A DNA stretch of 64,000 nt from Helianthus annuus (lineage: Eukaryota; Streptophyta; Magnoliopsida; Asterales; Asteraceae), in the NCBI RefSeq assembly GCF_002127325.2, contig NC_035434.2:75839262-75903261 (forward strand), in the 5' to 3' direction. The translations under genes and the position numbers were made by a program. Below, piece by piece: positions 52,333-64,000 of the stretch. Within the stretch, counting starts at the first letter, position 1. Every line of letters starts with the position of its first letter. Under the pieces are notes generated by a model. It was not told where the DNA came from, ran no database searches, and saw nothing but the letters and a program-made list of their open reading frames with translations.

Positions 52333-55300
52333 CATATTATCAGCAAGAAATACTGGTCATTTGTATAAAAAGACATAATGTTATAATTACAGTATTAAAG
52401 GTTTTTACATTTGTTTATATCTTTCAATTACTCAAATCAGTACTTGTCACAGGCCCATTTCGGTGACTGTGGTCATATCACTATTGGCTAACTCATTGTC
52501 CAATAGCAAAGCTTATCAAGTAGTGTATACAAAACCCCACATAACGGTACTAATTTAATAATACAAAAACTTAATCACTGTAAATTTAACTGGAAAACAT
52601 TTAGGGTTTTGAAAACATTTAAGTATCCCAAAACGTGAAGAAAAGAGAATGTCTCACATTGTTGTGAAAAAAAAAAAAGAGAATGACTCACATTGCAGAA
52701 TTAGGGTTTTGATTTAATAGGCCTCCTGTTTCTAAGTCTTCTGATGCTAAGCCTCTTTATTAACAGTAAGTTTATAGCTCCAAGTCTTCTTGATAATTAA
52801 GCATCTACTTTATCAGTGAATTTGTAATTTTAAGCCATCTGATTCTAACCCATAATTTCACACAATGTAATCCGTATTAGTGTATAAACCCAGCTCCAAC
52901 TTTAACGATAATCATGAGATCAAAACCTCAACGTAGTTAACAAAGTATAGGCTTATACAGGTAGCACTTTGGCATTTGTTGATTTGTTTATCGATCAATC
53001 AGACATGGTATCGTTTAGTGATTAGGATTTAATACACGAGAATAAGGAGAAACAAAGTGACGAGAGATCAAAGGATCAATTTCAGAAGTCGTAAATGAGC
53101 AACTGAATTTGTCCCAGACCCGGCCTTTATATAGCCCAGGCTGGACTCTCCCGCGCATCTCGAGAGGAGACAGGGTGTCTTGCCTAGACCTGCCACGTGT
53201 CCAGCATAGGTTTGCCACATGACACCTCGTCGTAACACGTGTCCTCCGCCCCCTTTTTTCGTCCAATTAGGTGTTTATCTTGATTTTTGTGCCGATATTT
53301 ATCGCGTATGCTCGGGTCTTGATCCTAAATGGTTCAGTTTTTATTTATGAGTTTAGTAAGGGTATTTTTGTGAGGGTTGGTTTATCAACCGCCAAGTTTT
53401 CTTATCCGCTAAGTTTTCTATTTATTATTACAAGTTTCGTCACAAACACTTGTGGTTTCGATTACGGGTTTATTCAGGATAGTTACATCTAGTCCCAGCA
53501 AATCCTCCGAGTCATAAAATTCTAAAATGAAAGTCAAACAAAGACACCCATGAATTGACTCTGCTCGGGGCTAGTGGGGAGGTGGAGAAGATCATAATGG
53601 AAAGCGCCTTTAGCCAAAAAATTGAAGATCTACAAGACTTAATAAGTCTACCATTGGAGTAGGTCCTAAAAGACATTGTTTCCCTTGACTTTGAATTGCA
53701 ATTCAAAGGTTAAATAAGAGAACAGTTGATGAGAGAATAAAAGTTGATCTAATAAACCTCTGTTTTGTCATCATATGTTCTAGAGGGAGATTGTTAGACC
53801 TACAAAAGAACAGACGATTTTCAAAAGCTAAAATATAATCAAGGACCAAGAAATAAACAGTTTTCGAAGTAATTCTCTCCCCAAAGATAGTGAATCTTAA
53901 ACACCTAATCAGAACATTTGTTCAAGAACAAAGCGAACATCTGATTAAGACTTGGAAGCACTGTTCAAGAAAACATAACATCTGTTGAAGGCTAAAGTCT
54001 GTTGAAGCCAAAGGCTAATGAAATAGACCAAACATCTGTATGGCCAAACAGATGTTTGGATAATGCAACAGATGATAGCTTAGACACTGGTTTTCCAATG
54101 TAACAATATTTATCTTATCAATGTTTAGACTAGTTAGAACAGATGATAGGATAGAATCTTTTCTGTTAGGAATGTTAGATGTCACTATCAGGGTGACGTC
54201 AGTCTATCGCGAACAAAGCTTTAGTACTTAGTATAAATAGATCTCACTTGTTAGAGATCTATTTTATCACTTCACACATTATCTTTTTTACGGATAGTTC
54301 TAGTGAGTGATCAGGCTGAGGGGTAGATTGTAGAATCGTTAATGTAAAACTTTTGATTATTATGAATCAATGAAAAACAGTTATTGATAATATCTCTCTG
54401 TTTGTGAACTTTATTGTGATAATTAGTACAGTATTTGTCTACAAATATTAAAACTTAGATCCTAACAATTTTCAAACTTATTATTTTTACTATTACATTG
54501 TAGTAGTAATTATAGTAGTAGCAATAAGAATAACATAAGTAATCATAATATTCATAGAATGCACTGTTGAGAACAATGCAAACAATAATAACTATTGTCA
54601 AATTTTAATATGTCTTAAAATATAATGACCATTGAACCTTAATGGATGCATATTAAAGATAAGAACTTCAAAATATCCTTAAAGACTTTCTTTTGACTTA
54701 TTTGGTCAACTCTAGAACTAGTTCAGAACTTAAATCAAGTCTTTTCAACGGTTTCATAAGTCTTACGAACTAATTTTAAAGTGTCTAAACTAGTTCTGAT
54801 AAGTTCAGATGACTTTTGTTAAGTTTTGATATGTCCGGATGACTTCTGATAAACTGATAATGAACTCCAAACTTATCTTAAGTTTAAGCACTAATTATAA
54901 AGTCAATAAACAAATCCTGAAATTCTTTTGACGACTTTCAAACTAAATCTGGTGTATTTAAAGTAATTTTAATGCCTCTTCAACTAAAATCGATGTCTTT
55001 AAAGTACATCGAGAACTGGTTTAAACTAAATATGAAGTATTATAAAATAAATCTTAAGTCTTCTAAGCCGAACCAAACTCCTTTGAAACTCTTTTAAACT
55101 AAACTCGAACTATTTGATAAAAAGATTAGAAATCTATAGAACATAATTTCAACACAAAACGGCTCATTCCGTAAATCTTTTATTCACCACAGGTTCACAT
55201 GTTACTTTGGGCGGGCGAAGTGAAGAGAAATGAGTAATGCCTTAGGACTAATATGTAACTGTCTGTTAGCTTGAAACTCTGAATAATTTGTATTTGACCT

Positions 55301-56813
55301 GCGAGCTTAACTTAACTTATGTTATGTATTTTTGACTTTAAGATTTAATGAAATTATGTTTTTTGTTTCTAAATCATTGTTATAGTGATATATCAGTCCA
55401 TCCGGATTGGGTGTTACAATATTTATGTATTGTTATCATGTGGACAAGCAATACTCACTTCATATACTCAAATGATGTGCTAGTTTCAACATTCTGCTAT
55501 GTTGGTTTCATCATTAAGTTGTGCTAGTTTCTACGTTGCTATCATAGAACACAAATAGTGTTACAGTAACAATTGAAAATGTTCTAGTAAGAATATGTTT
55601 TGTTGGTAACACGTGGAATGCAATATCAAATTATGATGACTTATTAACAAAAATATATTGTTCTGGAAATAGTTTTTTATGTGCTGTTATGTTTGATGTT
55701 ACCTAGTTTTTTTTATATCGCGCGTTGCGGTGAAACCAAGCAAATGATAATGTAAAACAAACGTGATTTGAAAATAAAGCATGTTGTTTAGAAAGTCAAA
55801 TCATTAGAACGATTTAGTTTATTATCGTACCATTTTATGATACAAATAAATACTTTATTTTGAGTATAACTTCATTTTTAACAAAACTTATAACATAATG
55901 TCAGGAAAAAAAGAAATCAAGTACAAGTACATACTTAAGTTTTTAGAAAAAAGTTATAAACATAAATTATTAAAGAAGTATCAAATTAATCGATAAATTA
56001 ATATATGTTCGAAAAAAGAAAAAAAACAATTATTAAAAAAAGGTAAAGGAAATATATGTTAAAAAAAGAAAAAATATGTTATTAAAAGTAAATATAATAA
56101 TAAACTATTATAATATATTAAATAATAAAATAATAAAAAAACTATATATTATTATAAAAATAAAGTTACTATTCATCAACACTCAACGATATATATAATA
56201 ATAAACTATTATAATATATTAAATAATAAAAAACTATATATTATTATAAAAATAAAGTTACTATTAATCAACACTCCACAACAATATATATATATATATA
56301 ATTGTTCACTACAATTTACTATGCTATTACATACCAATATAATTCTTTTAAATTTCATTTTATATCGTTTTAACCTTTTATCAATTTCCAATATTAATTT
56401 TTATTTAGCATAATTAGTTTTATAGCAACTGGACTTGTTAATTTTGAAATTCAATCATTACTTTTACATTTTTGTTTGAATAATTTACATATGAAGTTAG
56501 TAAACTTACGTCCTAATCGCCAAATATTATTATATTATGATGAATTAGGGGTTTGAATATTTTAGGTTGAAATCATTATAATAGTTATGAACTATTAAAC
56601 TATTTATTGTAATCATGTTTTTTGTTATGAATTAGAGGTTTGAAAATTTATAGTGAGAGGGCGTATCGAAACATGCATGGAAAATATAACGTTGAGACTA
56701 CAACGAATGGGAACATGATGACCAAATATCAAAAAATGTAAAGACACGTTAATCATATGGTCCAATGATGTGTGTATTGTCTCGTTTTCATGGAATCTGG
56801 TCAAAAGGAAAAG
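52333..56813 (+). repeat. tandem duplication, unit B (4481 bp)
   Basis: Near-identical to unit A. AAAAG occurs at the left edge, the A/B junction (52328-52332) and the right edge (56809-56813), a 5-bp microhomology. Private changes in B include G to A in the copia fragment (GGAGTGGG to GGAGTAGG near 53660), C to T near 54324 and C to T near 55731. Confidence 0.97.
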
Positions 56814-57099
56814 GATATCCCATCCAAATAGTTGTGAGTGACCCCCCCCCCTCTTCAGCTAACTAGCCTTTTAATGCCTACGAAGTCGGATTATTGTTCA
56901 ACTATTTGGTTTCTTTTTTGGAACAACTTGTTTCATTAAAACACGGAAACTACCAACACGCTAGAGTCCCAACCAACACACAGTTATAAAGAAAAACTAC
57001 ACCAATCCTTCCACACAATATTTCAAAAAATCGATCTATTCTTTATTCATAAATACCCAACCGACTTTATATCCTCCTTAATTTTCGCCATATCAACCA
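56814..57099. other. non-coding sequence between tandem duplication and LINE
   Basis: It contains a run of 10 C near 56842-56851 and probably the 3' UTR of the minus-strand LINE. No ORF supported and no clear poly(A/T) tail or target duplication. Confidence 0.6.
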
Positions 57100-59130
57100 A
57101 CTAATTAGATAATATAACCCCATTCCTTCATTCACCATATACACCATGCCGCCGTGAAAATAATCGCTTGTAATACCTTTTTTCTCTTCCTATCCATATC
57201 GATGTGTACATGATCCTTTATGAGGTCCTTGACCGAAAACACAAAGATTTCCGGAATTTTACACCGCCCACTAATAAAATGCCATACCTCCATTGCAACT
57301 CGACACGCCGTTAGTAAATGCTCATTGTCCTCCTCCGATTCACCACACAGTCTACAATGTGTCGAGCCCACATTTATATTTCTTCTAGCAAGGCCCGATA
57401 ACGTAGGAATTCTATCTTTTACCGCTTTCCACATGAAAGTGTTCAACTTCTACCGCACCCAATTGTTCACTTCAATACAAAACTCGCTTTAAATCGCTTA
57501 TGCTTGAATAATATTTGTTTCATTGAACAAACAGAAAACAAACCAAACAGAAAACAAACCATCAGATTCACTACTCCATTTCCAATTATCCCTCATTTGT
57601 GTTAAACGAACCTGTTGAAGCAAATCAGCAATACCTGTAATTCGTCTAACTCTTTGTGTTCTTGTGTAGAGAGTTTTCTGCTCCACCTCCACTTCCAAAT
57701 TATGTCATCATTTTCCGTCTCATAACATTCACCAACCTCACAACTTTTATCCTCTTCAAAAGCAAATAACCTTGCAAATATTAATATTAATCACTCTCTA
57801 ATCAACCACCTATCTACCCAAAATCTAATTTCATCCCCTTTTCCTATCACACCTTCAAATAAATCTGCCATATCAATGTTAACTTTCCTCACTTCTTTTT
57901 CCAAATTTGGTATAACTTTCCATGTTCCAGCCATGTTTGAATTGCATGGTATATAATTACCCAACCCATTAGAAAAGTGTATCGCCCCTGCTACACTCCT
58001 CCATAAAGCATTTGGGTCGTTCTTAAACCTCCATCACCATTTAGTTAATAAAGCTATATTAGCACCGCTCAACAGAGTAATAGAACCCCCCCCCCCCAAC
58101 AAATCTTTTGGAACCGCATTTTTTCCCAACTAACCCACGCCATTTAATTTTTTTCATCATTGACACCCAAAAAAAATTCTCCTTTTCGCCTGTAATTGCT
58201 CGATCACCTTACAAGGGGCTTTAAAAATGAAGCAATAATATGTTGGAGGCGTTTCCATCGCATATTTTAATAAAGTAAGTCTACCTCCTTCGGACAAAAC
58301 ATGCGCCATCCAAAGTGATAAACGCTTATCAAAGTTTCCAACACGGGTCGCCAACTATTGACAGATTCATGTTCGCACCCATTGCCAACCCCAAGTATGA
58401 ACAAGGTAATTCCCCCTTTCTACACCCCATAGATTCCGCCTTCTCCATCACCACCACCCTATTTATCCTTATCCCAAACAAATTTTATTTAATAAAATTA
58501 ATTTATTCCCCTGAAACAAGATGGAAGCACCTCAGTAATCTGAACATATTTAGCAAATTTTCACGATTCCACTTCCCTACTAAGAAAGAGTCATTAGCAT
58601 ATAAAAGATGTGTTATCACTTCCTCCAACCTAGGTCTATCCAACCACGATGTATATACTATCACCGCCTCCACCCTAGGTCTATCCAACCACAAGTTAAA
58701 AAACCAAAAGAGTATCGGACCAAAATCCAGAGTAGTTGCCAAACCAATCGGACCATGATCAGATAAAAACCAGGGTAGCATGGAACAACATGCTCCTAGC
58801 CACTCATTCACAAAATTATAATACCAAAAATCTATCTGTCGTACTCATCTTCACTTTTTTTATTCCCACTTTTTCAAAAAGTAAATCTTCTCCCTTACAT
58901 GGAAAATTCTTCTAACCTAGTTTGAGCAATGAAATTATTAAAATCATTAGCACAAACCACGTCAAAACTTGTATTCTTCCTTTCCTCTGAATAACGAACT
59001 CCATTAAAATCCCCAAATACCCTCCTTTGTTTCCTTTAACTGTCTTATTTCTTCCCAAAGTCTTCTTTTAGTTGTATTTTGTTGACGCACATACACATTT
59101 AATATATGAATCTCGAAATTTTGTTGGCCC
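57100..59130 (-). pseudogene. LINE (L1-type non-LTR retrotransposon) ORF2 remnant
   Basis: Minus-strand fragments in order: endonuclease-like segment (59100-58890: LWEEIRQLKE, GFNGVRYSEER, ANDFNNFIAQTRLEEF); RT segment (58811-58503) with HLLYANDSFLVG, where the usual YADD is YAND; the post-RT segment FDKRLSLWMAHVLSEGGRLT and PTYYCFIFKAP (58354-58157); and the zinc-binding RT-associated domain FMWKAVKDRIPTLSGLARR with CRLCGESEEDNEHLL (57446-57132). Most of the RT between endonuclease and palm is deleted, and frames change between segments. A 45-bp local duplication (CTAGGTCTATCCAACCAC twice, 58631 and 58675) lies in the RT part. Non-functional. Confidence 0.88.
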
Positions 59131-59642
59131 AAATGGATCAAACAATCAGATCAAACACTAACACAGGATTTATTTATTTATTTATTTTTTTGGGGAGGGG
59201 GGACAAACGTGCCACTCTTTCTAATCAATCAACAGAACTTACAAACCTACAAGGAAAAAGGACAAATAAAAAATAATAATCTAGACCATTTATACTAAAA
59301 TAACCAAGCTAATCCTACTCAACCACTTCTATCAAATATAATCTAATAATAACTCATATCATTATCCCTACTAATTAATCAATCTAGATAATCCTAAACA
59401 TTCAAATAATTAATTATAACTAATTAAACTAACCTTGCCACTTTGATCCCTTCAACTTTTCAACTAATTCAAGATTAACCTTTAAATTCTTCCCCAAAAT
59501 CTTTCTAGTGACCAATAAATAATATCTATTTTTCATCGACTTTTCATCTCGAATACACTTGGATCCCAAATGCTTGCCCCCCCCCCCTCCCGACTTCCCC
59601 ATGGCCCCAACCATATCAAATCTTAAATTAGAATTACTAACG
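59131..59642. other. AT-rich non-coding stretch
   Basis: It contains a TTTA repeat with a G-rich run (59170-59205), many ATTAATTA-type words and a run of 11 C (59577-59587). No gene supported. Confidence 0.7.
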
Positions 59643-61196
59643 TGATGCGAGTGTGTACAGATTTTTAATGTATTTTTAGTACCTTTTTACCCTTTAATCA
59701 AGCTTTAAATTTATAAAACACAATATAAAACTATCACTCTCTACAACACGCTAGGGCAAGTGCACCATCGTTGGCGTAGTATAGTGATGGCAAGATACCG
59801 AGATCGTGCAAGGACATAAGAGCTTTTAATACCGGTTTATCGTCGACGTCTAATTGACCCAAATTTTGACAAAAGGTTTAAACATGTAAAATATAGAAGA
59901 AGCTAAAATAAATAAAAGAAACAAATAACAAGAAAGAATCACTTGGTTCTGACTAATCTTTTAACTATCCTTTGTTTATTTCCTCACTTTGGGTTTTTAA
60001 GAGATTATCTAAGTTATAGTCGCATGTCCCTCTTTTGAAGGCAATGCTACCCTCAGCCATATTGGTCTGAGTCAGCAAGGATACAGTCCCGCAAGGCCGG
60101 ATTACCGAAAGATAATTAAGTAACTTATTAATGCAAAATGTGGCATGTCCCTCATTTGGAGGCAATGCTACCTTGGCCATATTGGTCTGAGTCAGCAGGG
60201 ATACAGTCCCGCAAGTCCGGTTTAAAATTTTAATAGTAGTTTATTTATAAGGGATTACAATCCGTTCTTACATCCCCCGATTTGATGTTATCTACCTTAA
60301 AAGAAGTCCTAATAAGCTTGAATCAAGTCCTCGCAGGATCTATACACTGAACGAGTCAAGAACTTTACCCAAACCACCCTTCTAATCCCTTCCATACGGT
60401 TAACGTGCTTTTTATAGACCGTAAAGACACGAATGAGTGAATCAACAAAACATGAAGAATGATAGGATAAAAATTCACTTTCAAAAAAAAAAAAAAAAAA
60501 CTAGTTATTAAACTCATTAATACATACCCAATTAAAAACCGACCAAAGGTTGGAAATTAAAAGTAATACATAAAAGATTCCGTCTTCACCAAGTGATGTA
60601 AGAGATTAGCCAAGCATGACCTTAGTTTGATAAAAGCTCTTACTATCGATCTTGGATCCCAAGACTACTCTAACTAACGTGGTGGAAGACGATGGTGGAA
60701 GTGAGAGAAATGGTTTGCCAAGTGATGATTTGCAAGTGAGCCAAGCACCTCTATTTATAGTTGGAAACATGAGACTCACACGACCCGGTGTCTGGTGAGT
60801 ACGGCCCTGTGTCCTTCACCTTCTCTGTCTTCATTTAATGCTCTTGTCAGCTCTTCTGCACACACGGCCCTGTGTGTCAACGGTACGGCCCCGTGGCTCT
60901 TGTACTTGTTGTACGAACCCAAATATGCAAATCTGAGAGTTGACCATGGCCCGTGCTTAGGTGACACGGCCCCGTGTCCCTTGTCATTTTCTGTTTGTCT
61001 TTATCTTTAAGGAATCTTGACGGGGGCACGACCCCGTGTTGGGCTCCTGGTTTGTTGCTTTTATTCTTGGGGTGAAGCTTGGAGGGTCGGTATAGTGTGC
61101 CAACTTCCTTTCTTCGTAAATCTGCTGGTTGTTTTGTCGTTAATTTGTTCATTTTGTTCGTTTAAGCTCCTTTAATCCTGAAAATCAAAAGTAAAC
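59643..61196 (-). repeat. minus-strand LTR related to the non-autonomous element, 5' truncated
   Basis: It shares with the 30946-32665 LTR the blocks around GGTGCACTTGCCC, GGTATCTTGCCATC, GCTGACTCA, GGTAACGTC-like words, the TATA box (TATTTATA on plus at 60752-60759) and GC-rich near-palindromes (60780-61045). About the first 100 bp of the LTR (TGATGTG...) are missing at the 61196/61197 junction. No PBS or PPT is attached. It is clearly diverged from the other two LTRs. Confidence 0.8.
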
Positions 61197-64000
61197 AATT
61201 GACTCTGCTCGGGGCTAGTGGGGAGGTGGAGAAGATCATAATGGAAAGCGCCTTTAGCCAAAAAATTGAAGATCTACAAGACTTAATAAGTCTACCATTG
61301 GAGTGGGTCCTAAAAGACATTGTTTCCCTTGACTTTGAATTGCAATTCAAAGGTTAAATAAGAGAACAGTTGATGAGAGAATAAAAGTTGATCTAATAAA
61401 CCTCTGTTTTGTCATCATATGTTCTAGAGGGAGATTGTTAGACCTACAAAAGAACAGACGATTTTCAAAAGCTAAAATATAATCAAGGACCAAGAAATAA
61501 ACAGTTTTCGAAGTAATTCTCTCCCCAAAGATAGTGAATCTTAAACACCTAATCAGAACATTTGTTCAAGAACAAAGCGAACATCTGATTAAGACTTGGA
61601 AGCACTGTTCAAGAAAACATAACATCTGTTGAAGGCTAAAGTCTGTTGAAGCCAAAGGCTAATGAAATAGACCAAACATCTGTATGGCCAAACAGATGTT
61701 TGGATAATGCAACAGATGATAGCTTAGACACTGGTTTTCCAATGTAACAATATTTATCTTATCAATGTTTAGACTAGTTAGAACAGATGATAGGATAGAA
61801 TCTTTTCTGTTAGGAATGTTAGATGTCACTATCAGGGTGACGTCAGTCTATCGCGAACAAAGCTTTAGTACTTAGTATAAATAGATCTCACTTGTTAGAG
61901 ATCTATTTTATCACTTCACACATTATCTTTTTTACGGATAGTTCTAGTGAGTGATCAGGCTGAGGGGCAGATTGTAGAATCGTTAATGTAAAACTTTTGA
62001 TTATTATGAATCAATGAAAAACAGTTATTGATAATATCTCTCTGTTTGTGAACTTTATTGTGATAATTAGTACAGTATTTGTCTACAAATATTAAAACTT
62101 AGATCCTAACAATTTTCAAACTTATTATTTTTACTATTACATTGTAGTAGTAATTATAGTAGTAGCAATAAGAATAACATAAGTAATCATAATATTCATA
62201 GAATGCACTGTTGAGAACAATGCAAACAATAATAACTATTGTCAAATTTTAATATGTCTTAAAATATAATGACCATTGAACCTTAATGGATGCATATTAA
62301 AGATAAGAACTTCAAAATATCCTTAAAGACTTTCTTTTGACTTATTTGGTCAACTCTAGAACTAGTTCAGAACTTAAATCAAGTCTTTTCAACGGTTTCA
62401 TAAGTCTTACGAACTAATTTTAAAGTGTCTAAACTAGTTCTGATAAGTTCAGATGACTTTTGTTAAGTTTTGATATGTCCGGATGACTTCTGATAAACTG
62501 ATAATGAACTCCAAACTTATCTTAAGTTTAAGCACTAATTATAAAGTCAATAAACAAATCCTGAAATTCTTTTGACGACTTTCAAACTAAATCTGGTGTA
62601 TTTAAAGTAATTTTAATGCCTCTTCAACTAAAATCGATGTCTTTAAAGTACATCGAGAACTGGTTTAAACTAAATATGAAGTATTATAAAATAAATCTTA
62701 AGTCTTCTAAGCCGAACCAAACTCCTTTGAAACTCTTTTAAACTAAACTCGAACTATTTGATAAAAAGATTAGAAATCTATAGAACATAATTTCAGCACA
62801 AAACGGCTCATTCCGTAAATCTTTTATTCACCACAGGTTCACATGTTACTTTGGGCGGGCGAAGTGAAGAGAAATGAGTAATGCCTTAGGACTAATATGT
62901 AACTGTCTGTTAGCTTGAAACTCTGAATAATTTGTATTTGACCTGCGAGCTTAACTTAACTTATGTTATGTATTTTTGACTTTAAGATTTAATGAAATTA
63001 TGTTTTTTGTTTCTAAATCATTGTTATAGTGATATATCAGTCCATCCGGATTGGGTGTTACAATATTTATGTATTGTTATCATGTGGACAAGCAATACTC
63101 ACTTCATATACTCAAATGATGTGCTAGTTTCAACATTCTGCTATGTTGGTTTCATCATTAAGTTGTGCTAGTTTCTACGTTGCTATCATAGAACACAAAT
63201 AGTGTTACAGTAACAATTGAAAATGTTCTAGTAAGAATATGTTTTGTTGGTAACACGTGGAATGCAATATCAAATTATGATGACTTATTAACAAAAATAT
63301 ATTGTTCTGGAAATAGTTTTTTATGTGCTGTTATGTTTGATGTTACCTAGTTTTTTTTATATCGCGCGTTGCGGCGAAACCAAGCAAATGATAATGTAAA
63401 ACAAACGTGATTTGAAAATAAAGCATGTTGTTTAGAAAGTCAAATCATTAGAACGATTTAGTTTATTATCGTACCATTTTATGATACAAATAAATACTTT
63501 ATTTTGAGTATAACTTCATTTTTAACAAAACTTATAACATAATGTCAGGAAAAAAAGAAATCAAGTACAAGTACATACTTAAGTTTTTAGAAAAAAGTTA
63601 TAAACATAAATTATTAAAGAAGTATCAAATTAATCGATAAATTAATATATGTTCGAAAAAAGAAAAAAAACAATTATTAAAAAAAGGTAAAGGAAATATA
63701 TGTTAAAAAAAGAAAAAATATGTTATTAAAAGTAAATATAATAATAAACTATTATAATATATTAAATAATAAAATAATAAAAAACTATATATTATTATAA
63801 AAATAAAGTTACTATTCATCAACACTCAACGATATATATAATAATAAACTATTATAATATATTAAATAATAAAAAACTATATATTATTATAAAAATAAAG
63901 TTACTATTAATCAACACTCCACAACAATATATATATATATATAATTGTTCACTACAATTTACTATGCTATTACATACCAATATAATTCTTTTAAATTTCA
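61197..64000 (+). repeat. third, partial copy (unit C) of the 4.48-kb duplicated segment
   Basis: It matches unit A from 49068 to about 51878 and runs off the window edge. Homology starts abruptly at AATTGACTCTGC. At the positions where B has private changes, C agrees with A. Confidence 0.95.

Overview
The window is plant nuclear DNA made almost entirely of nested, mostly broken retrotransposons. I found no convincing host gene, tRNA or rRNA. The AT-rich background, the Ty3/gypsy and Ty1/copia families with TGTGACA or TGTTAG LTR ends, primer-binding sites of the tRNA-iMet and tRNA-Asp types, and the style of the accessory proteins fit a eudicot. My best guess is an Asteraceae species (lettuce, sunflower or chrysanthemum group); that is recognition from memory, not proof.

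Layout. 1-5976: minus-strand Tekay/Del-like Ty3 element whose gag-pol is open to the window edge, with its 5' LTR. 5977-6638: truncated plus-strand LTR of a related family. 6639-7675: 3' end of a Tat/Retand-like Ty3 element. 7676-8132 and 22215-24372: gag and 5' LTR of a minus-strand Tat/Retand-like element, split by a complete 14.1-kb plus-strand Tekay-like element (8133-22209) with a 5-bp target-site duplication AGAGC. 24373-26855: AT-rich DNA, a microsatellite and an LTR remnant carrying a strikingly phased 25-bp motif array. 27284-30745: decayed accessory ORF at the 3' end of a copia element, then its 3' LTR. That LTR is split by a non-autonomous element with a tRNA-Asp-type PBS (30946-45374), which is itself split by a gag-only copia element (35374-42459, duplication TCCTA). 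45375-48959: remains of several LTRs. 47849-56813: a recent 4.48-kb tandem duplication, with a third partial copy at 61197-64000. 57100-59130: decayed LINE. 59643-61196: minus-strand LTR.

How it works together. The nests give a relative history: accessory-ORF copia element, then the tRNA-Asp-type element (LTR pair about 5-8% different by eye), then the gag-only copia element (about 2.6%). Separately, the Tat/Retand gag was hit by the Tekay-like element (about 1.2% in the first 400 bp of its LTRs). The tandem and dispersed 4.5-kb copies are nearly identical and so are very young.

Most interesting signals: (1) both Tekay-like elements carry a GT-AG, phase-1 intron of 84-91 nt at the same point near the gag N-terminus, with stops inside that splicing would remove; (2) unrelated families carry short motifs repeated at a fixed pitch (about 18, 25 or 26 bp) with unconserved spacers in LTRs and leaders; (3) a long acidic Asp/Pro-rich ORF lies between PBS and gag of the plus-strand Tekay-like element; (4) GC-rich near-palindromes recur through the non-autonomous element and in an LTR 25 kb away.
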